The notes below the pieces were generated by a model. That model did not search any database. It saw only the letters and a list, made by a program, of their open reading frames with translations, and had not been told where the DNA came from. The position numbers and the translations under genes were made by a program. Of a stretch of 64,000 nucleotides of DNA, positions 36,649-47,222 are shown piece after piece; the stretch's first letter is position 1, and every line of letters starts with the position of its first letter. This DNA is from Ahaetulla prasina (lineage: Eukaryota > Chordata > Lepidosauria > Squamata > Colubridae): positions 265,083,958-265,147,957 of the forward strand of contig NC_080540.1 in NCBI RefSeq assembly GCF_028640845.1, in the 5' to 3' direction.

Positions 36649-36893
36649 AAGAAGCAATGGGTGGAAACTGATCGAAAAAAGAAGCAACTTAGAACTAAGG
36701 AGAAATTTCTTGACAGTTAGAACAATTAATAAGTGGAACGACTTGCCTGCAGAAGTTGTGAATGTTCTAACACTGGAAATTTTTAAGAAAATGTTGGATA
36801 ACCATCTGTCTGAGATGGTGTAGGGTTTCCTGCCTGGGCAGGGGGTTGGACTAGAAGGCCTCCAAGGTCCCTTCCAACTCTGTTGTTGTTATT
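36649..36893 (+). mobile_element. CR1 LINE 3' end (unit 1)
   Basis: AAGAAGCAATGGGTGGAAACTG to the (GTT)-like tail; same subfamily as 24940-25359. Encodes only the last ORF2 residues (LELRR..., INKWNDLPAEVVNVL, MLDNHLSEMV) and the 3' UTR. Confidence 0.85.
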
Positions 36894-37052
36894 AAGTATT
36901 TTGGACTGCTATCCCACTCATTAATACATTCACGCACACCCAAATTTGGTGGGTTTTGTTTTGTTCCCTCTAGAGAGGGATGAACAAATCTTGTATCAGT
37001 ATTATTTCATCATACATTTACCATTTTCTTCCTCTATTTTTCCTACATAAAC

Positions 37053-38059
37053 TAGAATAGAATAGAATAGAATAGAATAGAATAGAATAGAATAGAATAG
37101 AATTTTATTGGCCAAGTGTGATTGGACACACAAGGAATTTGTCTTGGTGCATATGCTCTCAGTGTACATAAAAGAAAAGATACGTTCATCAAGGTACAAC
37201 ATTTACAACACAATTGATGATCAATATATCAATATAAATCATAAGGATTGCCAGCAACAAGTTATAGTCATACAGTCATAAGTGGAAAGAGATTGGTGAT
37301 GGGAACTATGAAACGATTAATAGTAGTGCAGATTCAGTAAATAGTCTGACAGTGTTGAGGGAATTATTTGTTTAGCAGAGTGATGGCCTTGGGAAAAACT
37401 GTTCTTGTGTCTAGTTGTTCTGGTGTGCAGTGCTCTATAGCGTCGTTTTGAGGGAGTTGAAACAGTTTATGTCCAGGATGCGAGGGATCTGCAAATATTT
37501 TCACGGCCCTCTTCTTGATTCGTGCAGTATACAGGTCCTCAATGGAAGGCAAGTTGGTAGCAATTATTTTTTCTGCAGTTCTAATTATCCTCTGAAGTCT
37601 GTGTTTTTCTTGTTGGGTTGCAGAACCGAACCAGACAGTTATAGAGGTGCAAATGACAGACTCAATAATTCCTCTGTAGAACTGGATCAGCAGCTCCTTG
37701 GGCAGTTTGAGCTTACTGAGTTGGCGCAGAAAGAACATTCTTTGTTGTCCTTTTTTAATGATGTTTTTGATGTTAGCTGTCCATTTGAGATCTTGCGATA
37801 TGATAGAACCCAGAAATTTGAAGGTTTCTACTGTTGATACTGTGTTGTCAAGTATTGTGAGAGGTGGAAGTATGGAAGGTTTTTCCTAAAATCTACCACC
37901 ATTTCTACGGTTTTGAGTGTGTTCAGTTCCAGATTGTTTTGGTTGCACCACAAGGCTAGTCGTTCGACCTCTCGTCTATATGCGGATTCGTCATTGTCTC
38001 GAATGAGACCAATCACTGTTGTGTCATCTGCGAACTTCAGTAGCTTAACAAATGGATCA
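37053..38059 (-). mobile_element. Rex1/Snake1-type LINE, 3' part (unit 1)
   Basis: Begins with (AGAAT)n (37053-37104), then the 3' UTR and the ORF2 C-terminal region on the - strand, cut at the duplication junction. Where unit 2 continues into RT motifs, unit 1 runs into L2 sequence, so this copy is a by-product of the duplication rather than a separate insertion. Confidence 0.88.
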
Positions 38060-39959
38060 TTGGGGCTCCCACCCTCTGGAACGAACTTCCCCCTGGACTG
38101 CGTCAACTGCCTGACCTTCGGACCTTTCACCGCGAGCTGAAGACGTATTTGTTTATTCGCGCGGGACTGGCTTTAGAAATTTTAAAATTTTAAAGAGCTT
38201 TAATTTTAATATTTATATCTGATACAAATTTTATAGGTTTTTTAACAGTATAATGTTTTACATTTTACCAAACATATAATAAATTTTTTAATCTTTGTTT
38301 TTATCTGTATATTGTCATTGTTTTTATTGTGGCTGTTGAGTCCTTTGGGAGAAGGGCGGTATAAAAATCCAATAAATACTAATACTAATACTAATACTAA
38401 TACTAATACTAATACTAATACTAACATTTCTTCTGGAAGTCATAAGGAATATATTTTTAATAAAGCATCATAATAATTATTATTGAATAGTAATTTAATC
38501 ACTATGCTATTGAACACTTTTAAATATTTCCCTGGAAAATCATCCAAGAAGCAATGGGTGGAAACTGATCGAAAAAAGAAGCAACTTAGAACTAAGGAGG
38601 AATTTCTTGACAGTTAGAACAATTAATAAGTGGAACGACTTGCCTGCAGAAGTTGTGAATGTTCTAACACTGGAAATTTTAAAGAAAATGTTGGATAACC
38701 ATCTGTCTGAGATGGTGTAGGGTTTCCTGCCTGGGCAGGGGGTTGGACTAGAAGGCCTCCAAGGTCCCTTCCAACTCTGTTGTTGTTATTAAGTATTTTG
38801 GACTGCTATCCCACTCATTAATACATTCACGCACAGCCAAATTTGGTGGGTTTTGTTTTGTTCCCTCTAGAGAGGGATGAACAAATCTTGTATCAGTATT
38901 ATTTCATCAAACATTTACCATTTTCTTCCTCTATTTTTCCTACATAAACTAGAATAGAATAGAATAGAATAGAATAGAATAGAATAGAATAGAATAGAAT
39001 TTTATTGGCCAAGTGTGATTGGACACACAAGGAATTTGTCTTGGTGCATATGCTCTCAGTGTACATAAAAGAAAAGATACGTTCATCAAGGTACAACATT
39101 TACAACACAATTGATGATCAATATATCAATATAAATCATAAGGATTGCCAGCAACAAGTTATAGTCATACAGTCATAAGTGGAAAGAGATTGGTGATGGG
39201 AACTATGAAACGATTAATAGTAGTGCAGATTCAGTAAATAGTCTGACAGTGTTGAGGGAATTATTTATTTAGCAGAGTGATGGCCTTGGGAAAAACTGTT
39301 CTTGTGTCTAGTTGTTCTGGTGTGCAGTGCTCTATAGCGTCGTTTTGAGGGAGTTGAAACAGTTTATGTCCAGGATGCGAGGGATCTGCAAATATTTTCA
39401 CGGCCCTCTTCTTGATTCGTGCAGTATACAGGTCCTCAATGGAAGGCAAGTTGGTAGCAATTATTTTTTCTGCAGTTCTAATTATCCTCTGAAGTCTGTG
39501 TTTTTCTTGTTGGGTTGCAGAACCGAACCAGACAGTTATAGAGGTGCAAATGACAGACTCAATAATTCCTCTGTAGAACTGGATCAGCAGCTCCTTGGGC
39601 AGTTTGAGCTTACTGAGTTGGCGCAGAAAGAACATTCTTTGTTGTCCTTTTTTAATGATGTTTTTGATGTTAGCTGTCCATTTGAGATCTTGCGATATGA
39701 TAGAACCCAGAAATTTGAAGGTTTCTACTGTTGATACTGTGTTGTCAAGTATTGTGAGAGGTGGAAGTATGGAAGGGATTTTCCTAAAATCTACCACCAT
39801 TTCTACGGTTTTGAGTGTGTTCAGTTCCAGATTGTTTTGGTTGCACCACAAGGCTAGTCGTTCGACCTCTCGTCTATATGCGGATTCGTCATTGTCTCGA
39901 ATGAGACCAATCACTGTTGTGTCATCTGCGAACTTCAGTAGCTTAACAAATGGATCATT
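38060..39959 (+). repeat. 1.9-kb direct tandem duplication, unit 2
   Basis: Second unit: truncated L2 3' end from GGGGCTCCCACCCTCTGGAA, (ACTAAT)n, CR1 tail (38546-38790) and Rex1 3' part. The Rex1 element continues without a break past 39959, showing that unit 2 carries the original right side and unit 1 the original left side (the full L2). Confidence 0.92.
38546..38790 (+). mobile_element. CR1 LINE 3' end (unit 2)
   Basis: Near-identical duplicate of 36649-36893. Confidence 0.85.
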
Positions 39960-40722
39960 GGAGATGCAGTCATTGGTATACAGAGAGAAGAGAAGTGGGG
40001 AGAGCACACAGCCTTGGGGGGGCCCTGTGCTAATTGTACAGGTATTTGATGTGATCTTGCTTAGCTTCACCTGCTGCTTCCTGTTTGTTAGGAAGCTTGT
40101 GATCCACTTACAAGTCTGTTCCGGTACCTGTAGCTGGTTTAGCTTAGTTAGAAGAATGTCTGGAATGATGGTATTGAATGCTGAACTAAAGTCTACAAAA
40201 GGACCCTTGCATAGGTCTTTGGAGACTCAAGATGTTGTAGGATGTAGTGCAGAGCCATATTAACAGCATCATCTGTTGATCTATTTGCTCGGTATGCAAA
40301 TTGCAAGGGGTCTAAAAGCGGATTCGTGATGGTTTTCAGGTAGGAAAGCACTAGCCTTTCAAAGGTTTTCATGACTACAGATGTTAGAGCAACTGGTCTG
40401 TAGTCATTTAGTTCCTTGATGGTGGGCTTCTTCGGCACTGGGATGATGGTAGAGCGTTTGAAGCAAGAAGGAACATAGCACATCTCTAGTGATTTATTGA
40501 AAATATGGGTGAAGATGGGGGCCAATTGGTCAGCACAGACTTTTAAGCAAGAAGGAGTTATCTTGTCTGGGCCTGGCGCTTTTCCTGGCTTTTGTCTGTG
40601 AAATAGGTCCTGCACTTCCTTTTCTGTGATCACTAGGGGTTGTGAACCCAATGAAATCGGGTCAGTTGTAGGAGGCTTGGCTGTTGTTGCTGTGTCTGAG
40701 ATGGGGGTTGTGGAGATAGGTA
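38951..40722 (-). mobile_element. Rex1/Snake1-type CR1 LINE, 1.8-kb copy
   Basis: Reverse-strand LINE from (AGAAT)n at 38951 to a 5' truncation at about 40722. ORF2 frames: 40651-40193 (QKPGKAPGPDKITPSCLKV, RSTIIPVPKKPTIKELNDYRP, VALTSVVMKTFERLVLSYL) and 40070-39261 (GPPQGCVLSPLLFSLYTND, KFADDTTVIGL, VETFKFLGSII). These cover RT motifs with FADD as the catalytic box. The interrupting lesion is a one-base loss in an A-run near 40197; the 60950 copy has the longer run and stays in frame. Apart from that and the 5' truncation the RT reads intact, so this is a fairly young copy. The pentanucleotide tail is, to my recollection, characteristic of the Snake1 CR1 family of advanced snakes. Confidence 0.88.
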
Positions 40723-42110
40723 GGACTAGTACATTATATTTGATAATAGTTATTCATGTCTTGGTTGCAAACTTGACTTGTCCAACATTAGGATGTGTGG
40801 TAAATGCCTATTGATCTATTAGAATCATTAAGGCCTAAGTGGAAAAACCAGGCTCCAGAATAAAGAGACATGAACCAAAGTTTTAGACAGAAATATTTCA
40901 AAATCTATCAGAACTATTTGTAATCCTGCTGAGCTGTTGCTGTGAAATGTGATTTTACAAAGTATGTAGTTTTGAAATATATTTGGAATCAGAACATTGA
41001 AACTGTGAGAAATAGGGAACTGAAAGTAGCTGATGGATAGAGATTTGAGATGTACACGGGTATATGTGGATACTGTCTGTCACTAAGAAAGACAAGGAAG
41101 TAAGTTGTGAAATGCATGGAGAAAAGTATAAAAGATGTCTTGGGAAGAGTTCAGGACCACTGGCTATAGCTATTCCTTGCTGGACCTAGCTATTGTTTCT
41201 GGACCTCATTGCAATGGGTTATTGATATAAGTTGTGTTATGATGTTCCAAATTGCTTATGAAATAAACCTCTGAATCTGAAAGTAAGGATTGTTTATTGT
41301 ACTGTGGTTTTTTGTTTCCTTTATTGGAATATTTTTACGACAAGGACTACACTTGAAAAATGACATTGACAGTGGTACAAAGTGCAGGCACCAAAGTGTG
41401 AAGCAATGTAAGTTAACATAGATCACTAAACTATACTGAAGACATTTAACTGATTGTTAGCTGCACCAATTTAAAATATTAGTATTTATCTTTAAAACCT
41501 TGCATAATTTAGACCTGTCTATCCGATGGTCTCATTCAAAATCCATTCTGGTCTCATATCTGCAGGTCAGATTTTGCCAAAGTTGCAGTTGTGGTCAAGG
41601 GTATATCCATTCAACTCCACCAGAGAAAGTCTTTTCCTGCATTGCTTCAGTTCTGGGATTCTCTCAGGGGTTGTATTTGGATCTACTACATCAAGGTTTA
41701 GAAAATCTGTAGAACAGCATCAGTTTTGCCAGGTTTTTAATTAATCATTGATTTCTGTACTGATTTTATAGAAGATATTATAAATCCTGTTAGCGTGCAG
41801 GTACATGTGCATATATACACAGTCTATATGTTAGTTACCTTGAATGTAACTTGAAGAGAATTATATGTATAAATTAAATAAGTAAACATAAATAAATCTA
41901 TAGTTATGTTACATATATAGTTACTTAACAGTCTCGAGCACACATTCAACTCTACAATTTGTCCTGCCACCAAGGAATTTTCAGACTAGACACAATCTTG
42001 TTTGGTAAACTGTAACTACATATAAGGAAAAGAAGTCAGAATTTTAAACAGGGACAGAATTGTAAATGTGGTACAGCTTTTGTTTATCAGTTACCATTTT
42101 ATCTTGCTGG
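40723..42110. other. Unique sequence with a possible solo LTR
   Basis: No gene recognised. The part around 41100-41290 has a TATA box (TATAAAAG, 41127-41134) and AATAAA (41262-41267) about 130 bases apart, the arrangement of an LTR promoter plus R region. I cannot define TG...CA ends or a target duplication. The AATAAGTAAACATAAATAAAT end near 41875-41900 might be an old LINE tail. Confidence 0.35.
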
Positions 42111-42447
42111 TAAAGTAAAGGTAAAGGTTCCCCTGCACATGCATGCTAGTTATTTCTGGCTCTAAGGGTGGTGCTTATCTCTGTTTCTAAGCCGAAGAAG
42201 TGTCCATGGTCATATGGCCAGCATGACTCGATGCCGAAGGTGCATTGGAATGCTGTTACCTTCCCATCAAAGTGGTCCCTATTTTTCTACTTGCATTTTT
42301 ATGTACTTTCGAACTGCTAGCTAGGCAGAAGCTGGGACAAGTAACGGGAGCTCACTCTGTTACACAGCACTAGGGATTCAACCTGCTGAACTGCTAATCT
42401 TCAGATCAACAAGCACAGTGCCTTAGCCACTGAGCCACTGTGTCCCC
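42111..42447 (-). mobile_element. tRNA-derived squamate SINE, minus strand
   Basis: On the - strand the element begins with a tRNA-like head (reverse of TTAGCCACTGAGCCACTGTG), runs through a body typical of a widespread squamate SINE (GTGGTCCCTATTTTTCTACTTGC, GGTCATATGGCCAGCATGAC, GCTGTTACCTTCCC on the + strand) and ends at a GTAAAGGTAAAGG tail (42111-42126). About 340 bp and moderately decayed. Confidence 0.75.
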
Positions 42448-42514
42448 TTATCTTACTGGTAAAATTCTCAAAATAGAATCTATATATTCTGAACAACAGT
42501 TGATTTTTTTTTTA

Positions 42515-42568
42515 TTTGAATTTTATATCCCGCCCTTCTCCGAAGACTCAGGGCAGCTTACACTGTGT
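42515..42568 (-). mobile_element. L2 3' tip
   Basis: TTTTATATCCCGCCCTTCTC and GAAGACTCAGGGCAGCTTAC are the reverse complement of the L2 3' UTR end (compare 36425-36470). Confidence 0.6.
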
Positions 42569-42654
42569 TAAGCACAGTTGATGAATTCTAGCTGGAAGGG
42601 CAGTAAGTGTTAATGTGAACAATGCCTCCTAACCTATATCAAAGATGCACCTCA

Positions 42655-42928
42655 AGATGCCCAACTCTGGAGCAGGTTAAAAAAAGGCTCTGATGATAAC
42701 AGCTGAGCCACGTGATTGTCAAAGCCTTTTTTTTTAATTTTTAAAAGCATTTTTTTCCAACCTATTCATCTGAATAGGTTGTAAAAATGCTTTAAAAAGT
42801 TTAAAAAAGATTGTGTGCCGCAACCCTCCCCTCCATGATGTTCTACTTACCCCATGCCTCCTTTTGGTATGTACTGCACGTGCATGCAGTGAGCAAACCG
42901 GTAGTAAACTGGTTCAGATTTCACCACT
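42655..42928. mobile_element. Palindromic non-autonomous DNA element (hAT-like end)
   Basis: 42725-42810 is a near-perfect hairpin: TTTAAAAGCATTTTTTTCC and CAACCTATTCA pair with TGAATAGGTTG and AAAAATGCTTTAAA around a 2-base centre at about 42769. The right end ACCGGTAGTAAACTGG...TTTCACCACTG is the reverse complement of the terminal motif of the hAT MITEs at 27811 and 29634. The left boundary is uncertain. Confidence 0.55.
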
Positions 42929-42957
42929 GAAAAGCCCTCTGTCAGCTTTGGAAGCCA

Positions 42958-43266
42958 TACCTTATAAATCATACCTTATGATTTATATTGATATATTGGT
43001 ATATTGATATACCTTATGATTTATATTGATATATTGGTATATTGATATATTGATATACCTTATGATTTATATTGATATATTGACCATCATTTGTGTTGTA
43101 AAAGTTGTACCTTGATGAACTATCTTTTCTTTTATGTACACTGAGACCATATGCATCAAGACAAATTCCTTGTGTGTCCAATCACAATTGGCCAATAAAA
43201 AATTCTATTCTATTCTATTCTATTCTATTCTATTCTATTCTATTCTATTCTATTCTATTCTATTCT
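42958..43266 (+). mobile_element. Rex1/Snake1-type LINE 3' UTR with (TTCTA)n tail
   Basis: Plus-strand 3' UTR. The block CCTTATGATTTATATTGATATATTG, single in other copies, is repeated three to four times with interspersed ATATTGATAT (42958-43085), a local expansion. It ends GGCCAATAAAAAATTCTATT and (TTCTA)n to 43266. Confidence 0.85.
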
Positions 43267-44497
43267 AGGCTGAAGGCATCTACACACTGCCACTTTCTCA
43301 AGTGTGGGAAAGTAGGAGGGGAGGGTAGAGTACAAGGGGCTATTAGACATACCAACATTTTTCTTGCTGGTCAAGATCAGGCTGGGCTCACATCTGGAGG
43401 AGGAGTGGTCGGAGTGATGCTTCGACATGGGACGGTTGAGGATTGGAACATGTGACCGGCAGAGGGGTCATGAGGGTGGAGATTTTGGAGTTTGTATTAC
43501 TGAGGGAGGAACCTGAATCCCCAGTTTCGGTTTTCACCCAACTATGCCAGTTTACCCATGCTAGTAAAAGAACTTTGATAGATGTTGGCTTCAGAGTCTT
43601 TTCTGCAGGAGGGGTTTTCTGGAACGCTAACACCCTCATCATCATCTTCAATTCAACTCACACAGCAGCTCTTTAAGCCTCACCATATGCCACTGCACTG
43701 CCATCTTCTTTTCAATTGGAATATATTTTATGTTTACTCTAATTTCATATATGCTACTTGGTTTCTTGTATTTTGTCTCAAATAGATTATTCACTGCTCT
43801 AAACTCTAACATTGGTGCTCATCATTTATTGAGTAAAGACTTTTACCCAGATGTACAGTATATATTTGGTCTTAATTGTAAGTCTATTAAGGACATTGGA
43901 AAAATCGTATCTACTTAATATTAAATTTTGATTTCTTAACCTCTTAACATTAGTGATTCATTACAAGATCCAGTTTCTAAAACTGAATTATATGAAGTGC
44001 ACAGACTGGTTGACTGAACATGTGCACTTTTCTAGGACCTTTGGGCACTTTTAAACTTGTGGAATTGAAGCAGTTGAACATCAGCGAATTATATAGCAGA
44101 GCTTATTGAGCATTAAAGGAAAAATTACTTGAGCATTGCAAAATGATTTACTAATGGATATATATTCCCACTGAGTATTTAGGGTAAGCTTTATTGCTTT
44201 CATATGTGTGAACTGCATGTAAATTATCCATTTTGGGGGGTTTAAGTGAACTGTGAATTTGTAATAGATGAATTTGCCTTATCTCAGTGTGTTATTGTCT
44301 GGTTTTCTGAAATATCTCTCTTCTGACTCATAATACTAATACCCGTACCTAATCAGAGCATTGTTATATCACCTCCTCATTTTGTAATTGTGTTTCTTTT
44401 TTATCATATTTGATTAGTTGTAAAGGAAGCATTCATCATATGACAAATTGGTTGTCTTTACATTCTTCAACAACTCAAGTAAAAACTTTGTCGCTTT
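43267..44497. other. Unannotated sequence
   Basis: Short overlapping frames at 43388-43785 on both strands show no familiar motif; nothing called. Confidence 0.5.
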
Positions 44498-44505
44498 ATC
44501 TATTA

Positions 44506-44629
44506 CAGGCCTGTCAAACTGGCGGCCCACGGGTCAGATACATCACGCGCAGGCCATGCCCACCCCAGCTCCACAAAGGCAAAAAATGTCATGATACATC
44601 ATGTGACGCGATTGAGTTTGACACCCATG
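44506..44629. mobile_element. hAT-type MITE (124 bp), perfect target duplication
   Basis: Ends CAGGCCTGTCAAACTGGCGG and GAGTTTGACACCCATG are inverted repeats. Both flanks read ATCTATTA (44498-44505, 44630-44637), a perfect 8-bp duplication. No coding capacity. This is a third hAT MITE family in the window. Confidence 0.85.
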
Positions 44630-44903
44630 ATCTATTACAAGGTTCCTTTGCCATACAATACATACAATAAGTAGCCATGCCATCCAAACCTTAATTCATG
44701 GCCCTCTAATTCAAGTAACCACTTATTCTGGAGATTCAGCACTCTTTAAAAAACAATCTGAATCCTCATTATTCCCAATGCTATAAATCTTTATTGCAGT
44801 TTAAATGTTTGAAATAACCAGGTATTCCTAATTCCTTATGCAATAGGGAAGGTGATTCATTCCAATAGCTGCATTTATGACTATTCAAATTTATCTTGTA
44901 GAG

Positions 44904-45038
44904 CAGGGGTCTCCAACCTTGGTCCCTTTAAGACGTGTGGACTTCAACTCCCAGAGTCCCTCAACCAGCAAAGCTGGCTGAGGAACTCTGGGAGTTGAAG
45001 TCCACACGTCTTAAAGGGACCAAGGTTGGAGACCCCTG
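44904..45038. mobile_element. Palindromic hAT-type MITE (135 bp), perfect target duplication
   Basis: Same family as 12257-12391 and the same length. The arms CAGGGGTCTCCAACCTTGG and CCAAGGTTGGAGACCCCTG pair perfectly and most of the inner sequence pairs too, giving a stem of over 60 bp. Both flanks read TTGTAGAG (44896-44903, 45039-45046). Confidence 0.9.
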
Positions 45039-45046
45039 TTGTAGAG

Positions 45047-46059
45047 TAAGGGTAGGCCTCAAGATCTGACTAATGGCTTCATAAACAGAGATGAGTATTG
45101 GGAACAGGAGGTAGAATCCTCACTAAGAAATATCTGCAAGCAAACAAACAAACTAACTCAGAGAGCATCAAAATGTAACATGGTTTTAAATAAAGATGAG
45201 AAAAAATATTCAGTAAAGGAAACAGAAAGCCAAGAACCTGCTGATTTCAGCATGAGAAAAAATAGATTAATTGTGAACTAGTTCTAAGAGTCATAGTCAT
45301 AACTCTTCTGTTATAGCCTCTTAAGTCAAGCCATGTCTGGCAGGCTAGAGAAGGAGAAGCCCTATTGATTCAGATTACTATGGAAAGCTAAGAGATGTCT
45401 TTATTTCATTTCATTTATTTTTAAGCTTTATCTCTGTCACCCAAAGGACAGCAGTCATCCTATTCAGGTGCCCTGAACCTTGAAGCAACTGTAAAATTCA
45501 GAACAATAAGAGTTTGCCAGCAGGCAAATTACAACTTTTAGTCTTCACAAAAGCTGTCATCCTGTAAAGCATTAGGCTGATTAAATCTCAGCAAAGTCAA
45601 TGGAATTTAAGCAATGTAACAGCCTGGGGAATTTCAGCCAAAGGCATTAATGTAATCATTCCTTAATGAATACTAATAGTACAACAAACAGTTTTCGTCA
45701 CCTTTGAGCTTGTGGGCTTATTCAGGGGCAGATCTTATTTACCTTCAGTATTAAGTCTTCCCAGAACAAATGATAAATATCAATTTAGCAAAATGGATAC
45801 CCACTTTGGATCTAAAAACATGATACCAAAACACTGCTGGAGCTACGCAACTGGGGAACCACTTGTCTTTGAACCAATTCTATGGATGAAAAGATAAAGT
45901 AGTAAACAAGCAGCTAGTTTATGCAATATCCAATCTTTGTTTAAGACACATCTATGAATTCCTTATTTCTGTTGATTCCCAAATGCTGAGAATGAGGGAA
46001 AAGTCATTGCCCTGCTTGGGCTGCTCAACATCCTGCAGCAATTAAAAAAATACCTTTGC
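45047..46059. other. Unannotated sequence
   Basis: Nothing recognised. Confidence 0.5.
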
Positions 46060-46689
46060 AAGGGATCTTGTACTCCTAGTGGATAGCCATTTAAATATGA
46101 GCCAGCAGTGTGCAGCAGCTGCCAAAAAAGCCAACACAGTTCTAGGTTGCATAAACAGAAGGATAGAATCAAGATCACGTGAAGTGTTAATACCACTTTA
46201 TAATGCCTTGGTAAGGCCATACTTTGAATACTGCATCCAGTTTTGGTTACCACAGTGTAAAAAAGCTGTAGAGACTCTAGAAAGAGTGCAGAGAAGAGCA
46301 ACAAAGATGATCAGGGGACTGGAGGCTAAAACATATGAAGAATGGTTGCAGGAAATGGGTATGTCTAGTTTAATGAAAAGAAGGACTAGGGGAGACACAT
46401 GATAGCAGTGTTCCAATATGTCAGGGGTTGTCAAAAAGAAGAGGGAGTCAAACTATTCTCCAAAGCACCTGAGAGTAGAATAAGAAGCAATGGGTGGAAA
46501 CTGATCATGGAGAGAAGCAACTTAGAACTAAGAAGAAATTTCCTGACAGTTAGAACAATTAATAAGTGGAACGACTTGCCTGCAGAAGTTGTGAATGCTC
46601 CAGCAGTGGAAATTTTTAAGAAGATGTTGGATAACCATTTGTCTGGGCAGGATGTTGGACTAGAAGACCTCCAAGGTCTCTTCCAACTC

Positions 46690-46723
<34 letters not shown>

Positions 46724-46740
46724 ATTATTATTATTATTAC
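46060..46740 (+). mobile_element. CR1 LINE 3' fragment with (GTT)n(ATT)n tail
   Basis: The longest CR1 piece here. The frame 46079-46402 ([58 protein letters not shown]) continues after a one-base shift near 46400 in 46399-46690 (FQYVRGCQKEEGVKLFSK, FLTVRTINKWNDLPAEVVN). The usual 3' UTR and (GTT)n(ATT)n at 46690-46738 follow. The poly-Cys/Tyr run predicted there is translated microsatellite. Confidence 0.88.
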
Positions 46741-46916
46741 TCCACAGGAAAGAAAAGGGGCAAAATCAAGGCAAAGGAGACCCGGGAGCCAGCCATTAAA
46801 AGAAGCCATGGCTGTGGTGGTGGAGTGGTGGTTGCAGGGACTAGAAAATCAGTTTTATACTTGTTAGCCAAGTAGTCTCTACATGGCTACTGGGAGAAAG
46901 TTACAAAGCCATCAGG

Positions 46917-47222
46917 TGTCAGGTTCCGTAAAGTATGGAAAAAAAACCTCCTCAGCAGGCAAAAGCAGTAACCAAGTTTGTTTATCCTGATATCAGTACT
47001 AACTGACCACTTCAAGGGTTCCAGAAAGGAATCTTTGTTGGAGCTGATGCTTTGTGCTCCCCATCACCCTTTCAGCAGCATACAGCTCCACCCCAGTGCA
47101 ATCACTCAATTATCGAATTAACCCTTATCCTCCCTTTTCCTCCCAATCCACCAGGCGCTCCAGTTACATGCTACTCCATCTTTCCTTAAAGTGATGGATT
47201 GTAAGATACTTGGGCCGTTACA
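46917..47222 (-). repeat. Possible solo LTR
   Basis: 306 bp bounded by TGTCAGGTTCCG and TTGGGCCGTTACA, so it has TG...CA ends (reading TGTAACGGCCC...ACCTGACA on the - strand). It is more GC-rich than its surroundings and lies directly after a CR1 tail region. No matching 5-bp duplication, TATA box or clear polyadenylation signal is visible, so the call is weak. Confidence 0.25.

Larger units (their letters stand above)
36148..38059 (+). repeat. 1.9-kb direct tandem duplication, unit 1
   Basis: Unit of about 1912 bp: L2 3' end, (ACTAAT)n, CR1 3' end, 150 bp of spacer and the 3' kilobase of a Rex1 LINE (- strand). Unit 2 follows immediately at 38060-39959. At the junction GGATCATTGG (Rex1) meets TTGGGGCTCCC (L2); TTGG is common to both donor ends, i.e. 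4-bp microhomology. The units differ by few substitutions, microsatellite length and small deletions in the L2 UTR near 38334. Confidence 0.92.

Noticed and set aside
39312..39734. 140-codon + strand frame (twin at 37415-37837)
   Set aside because: Opposite-strand shadow of the Rex1 ORF2 on the - strand.
46690..46740. Poly-Cys/poly-Tyr stretch in an open frame
   Set aside because: Translation of the (GTT)n(ATT)n CR1 tail.
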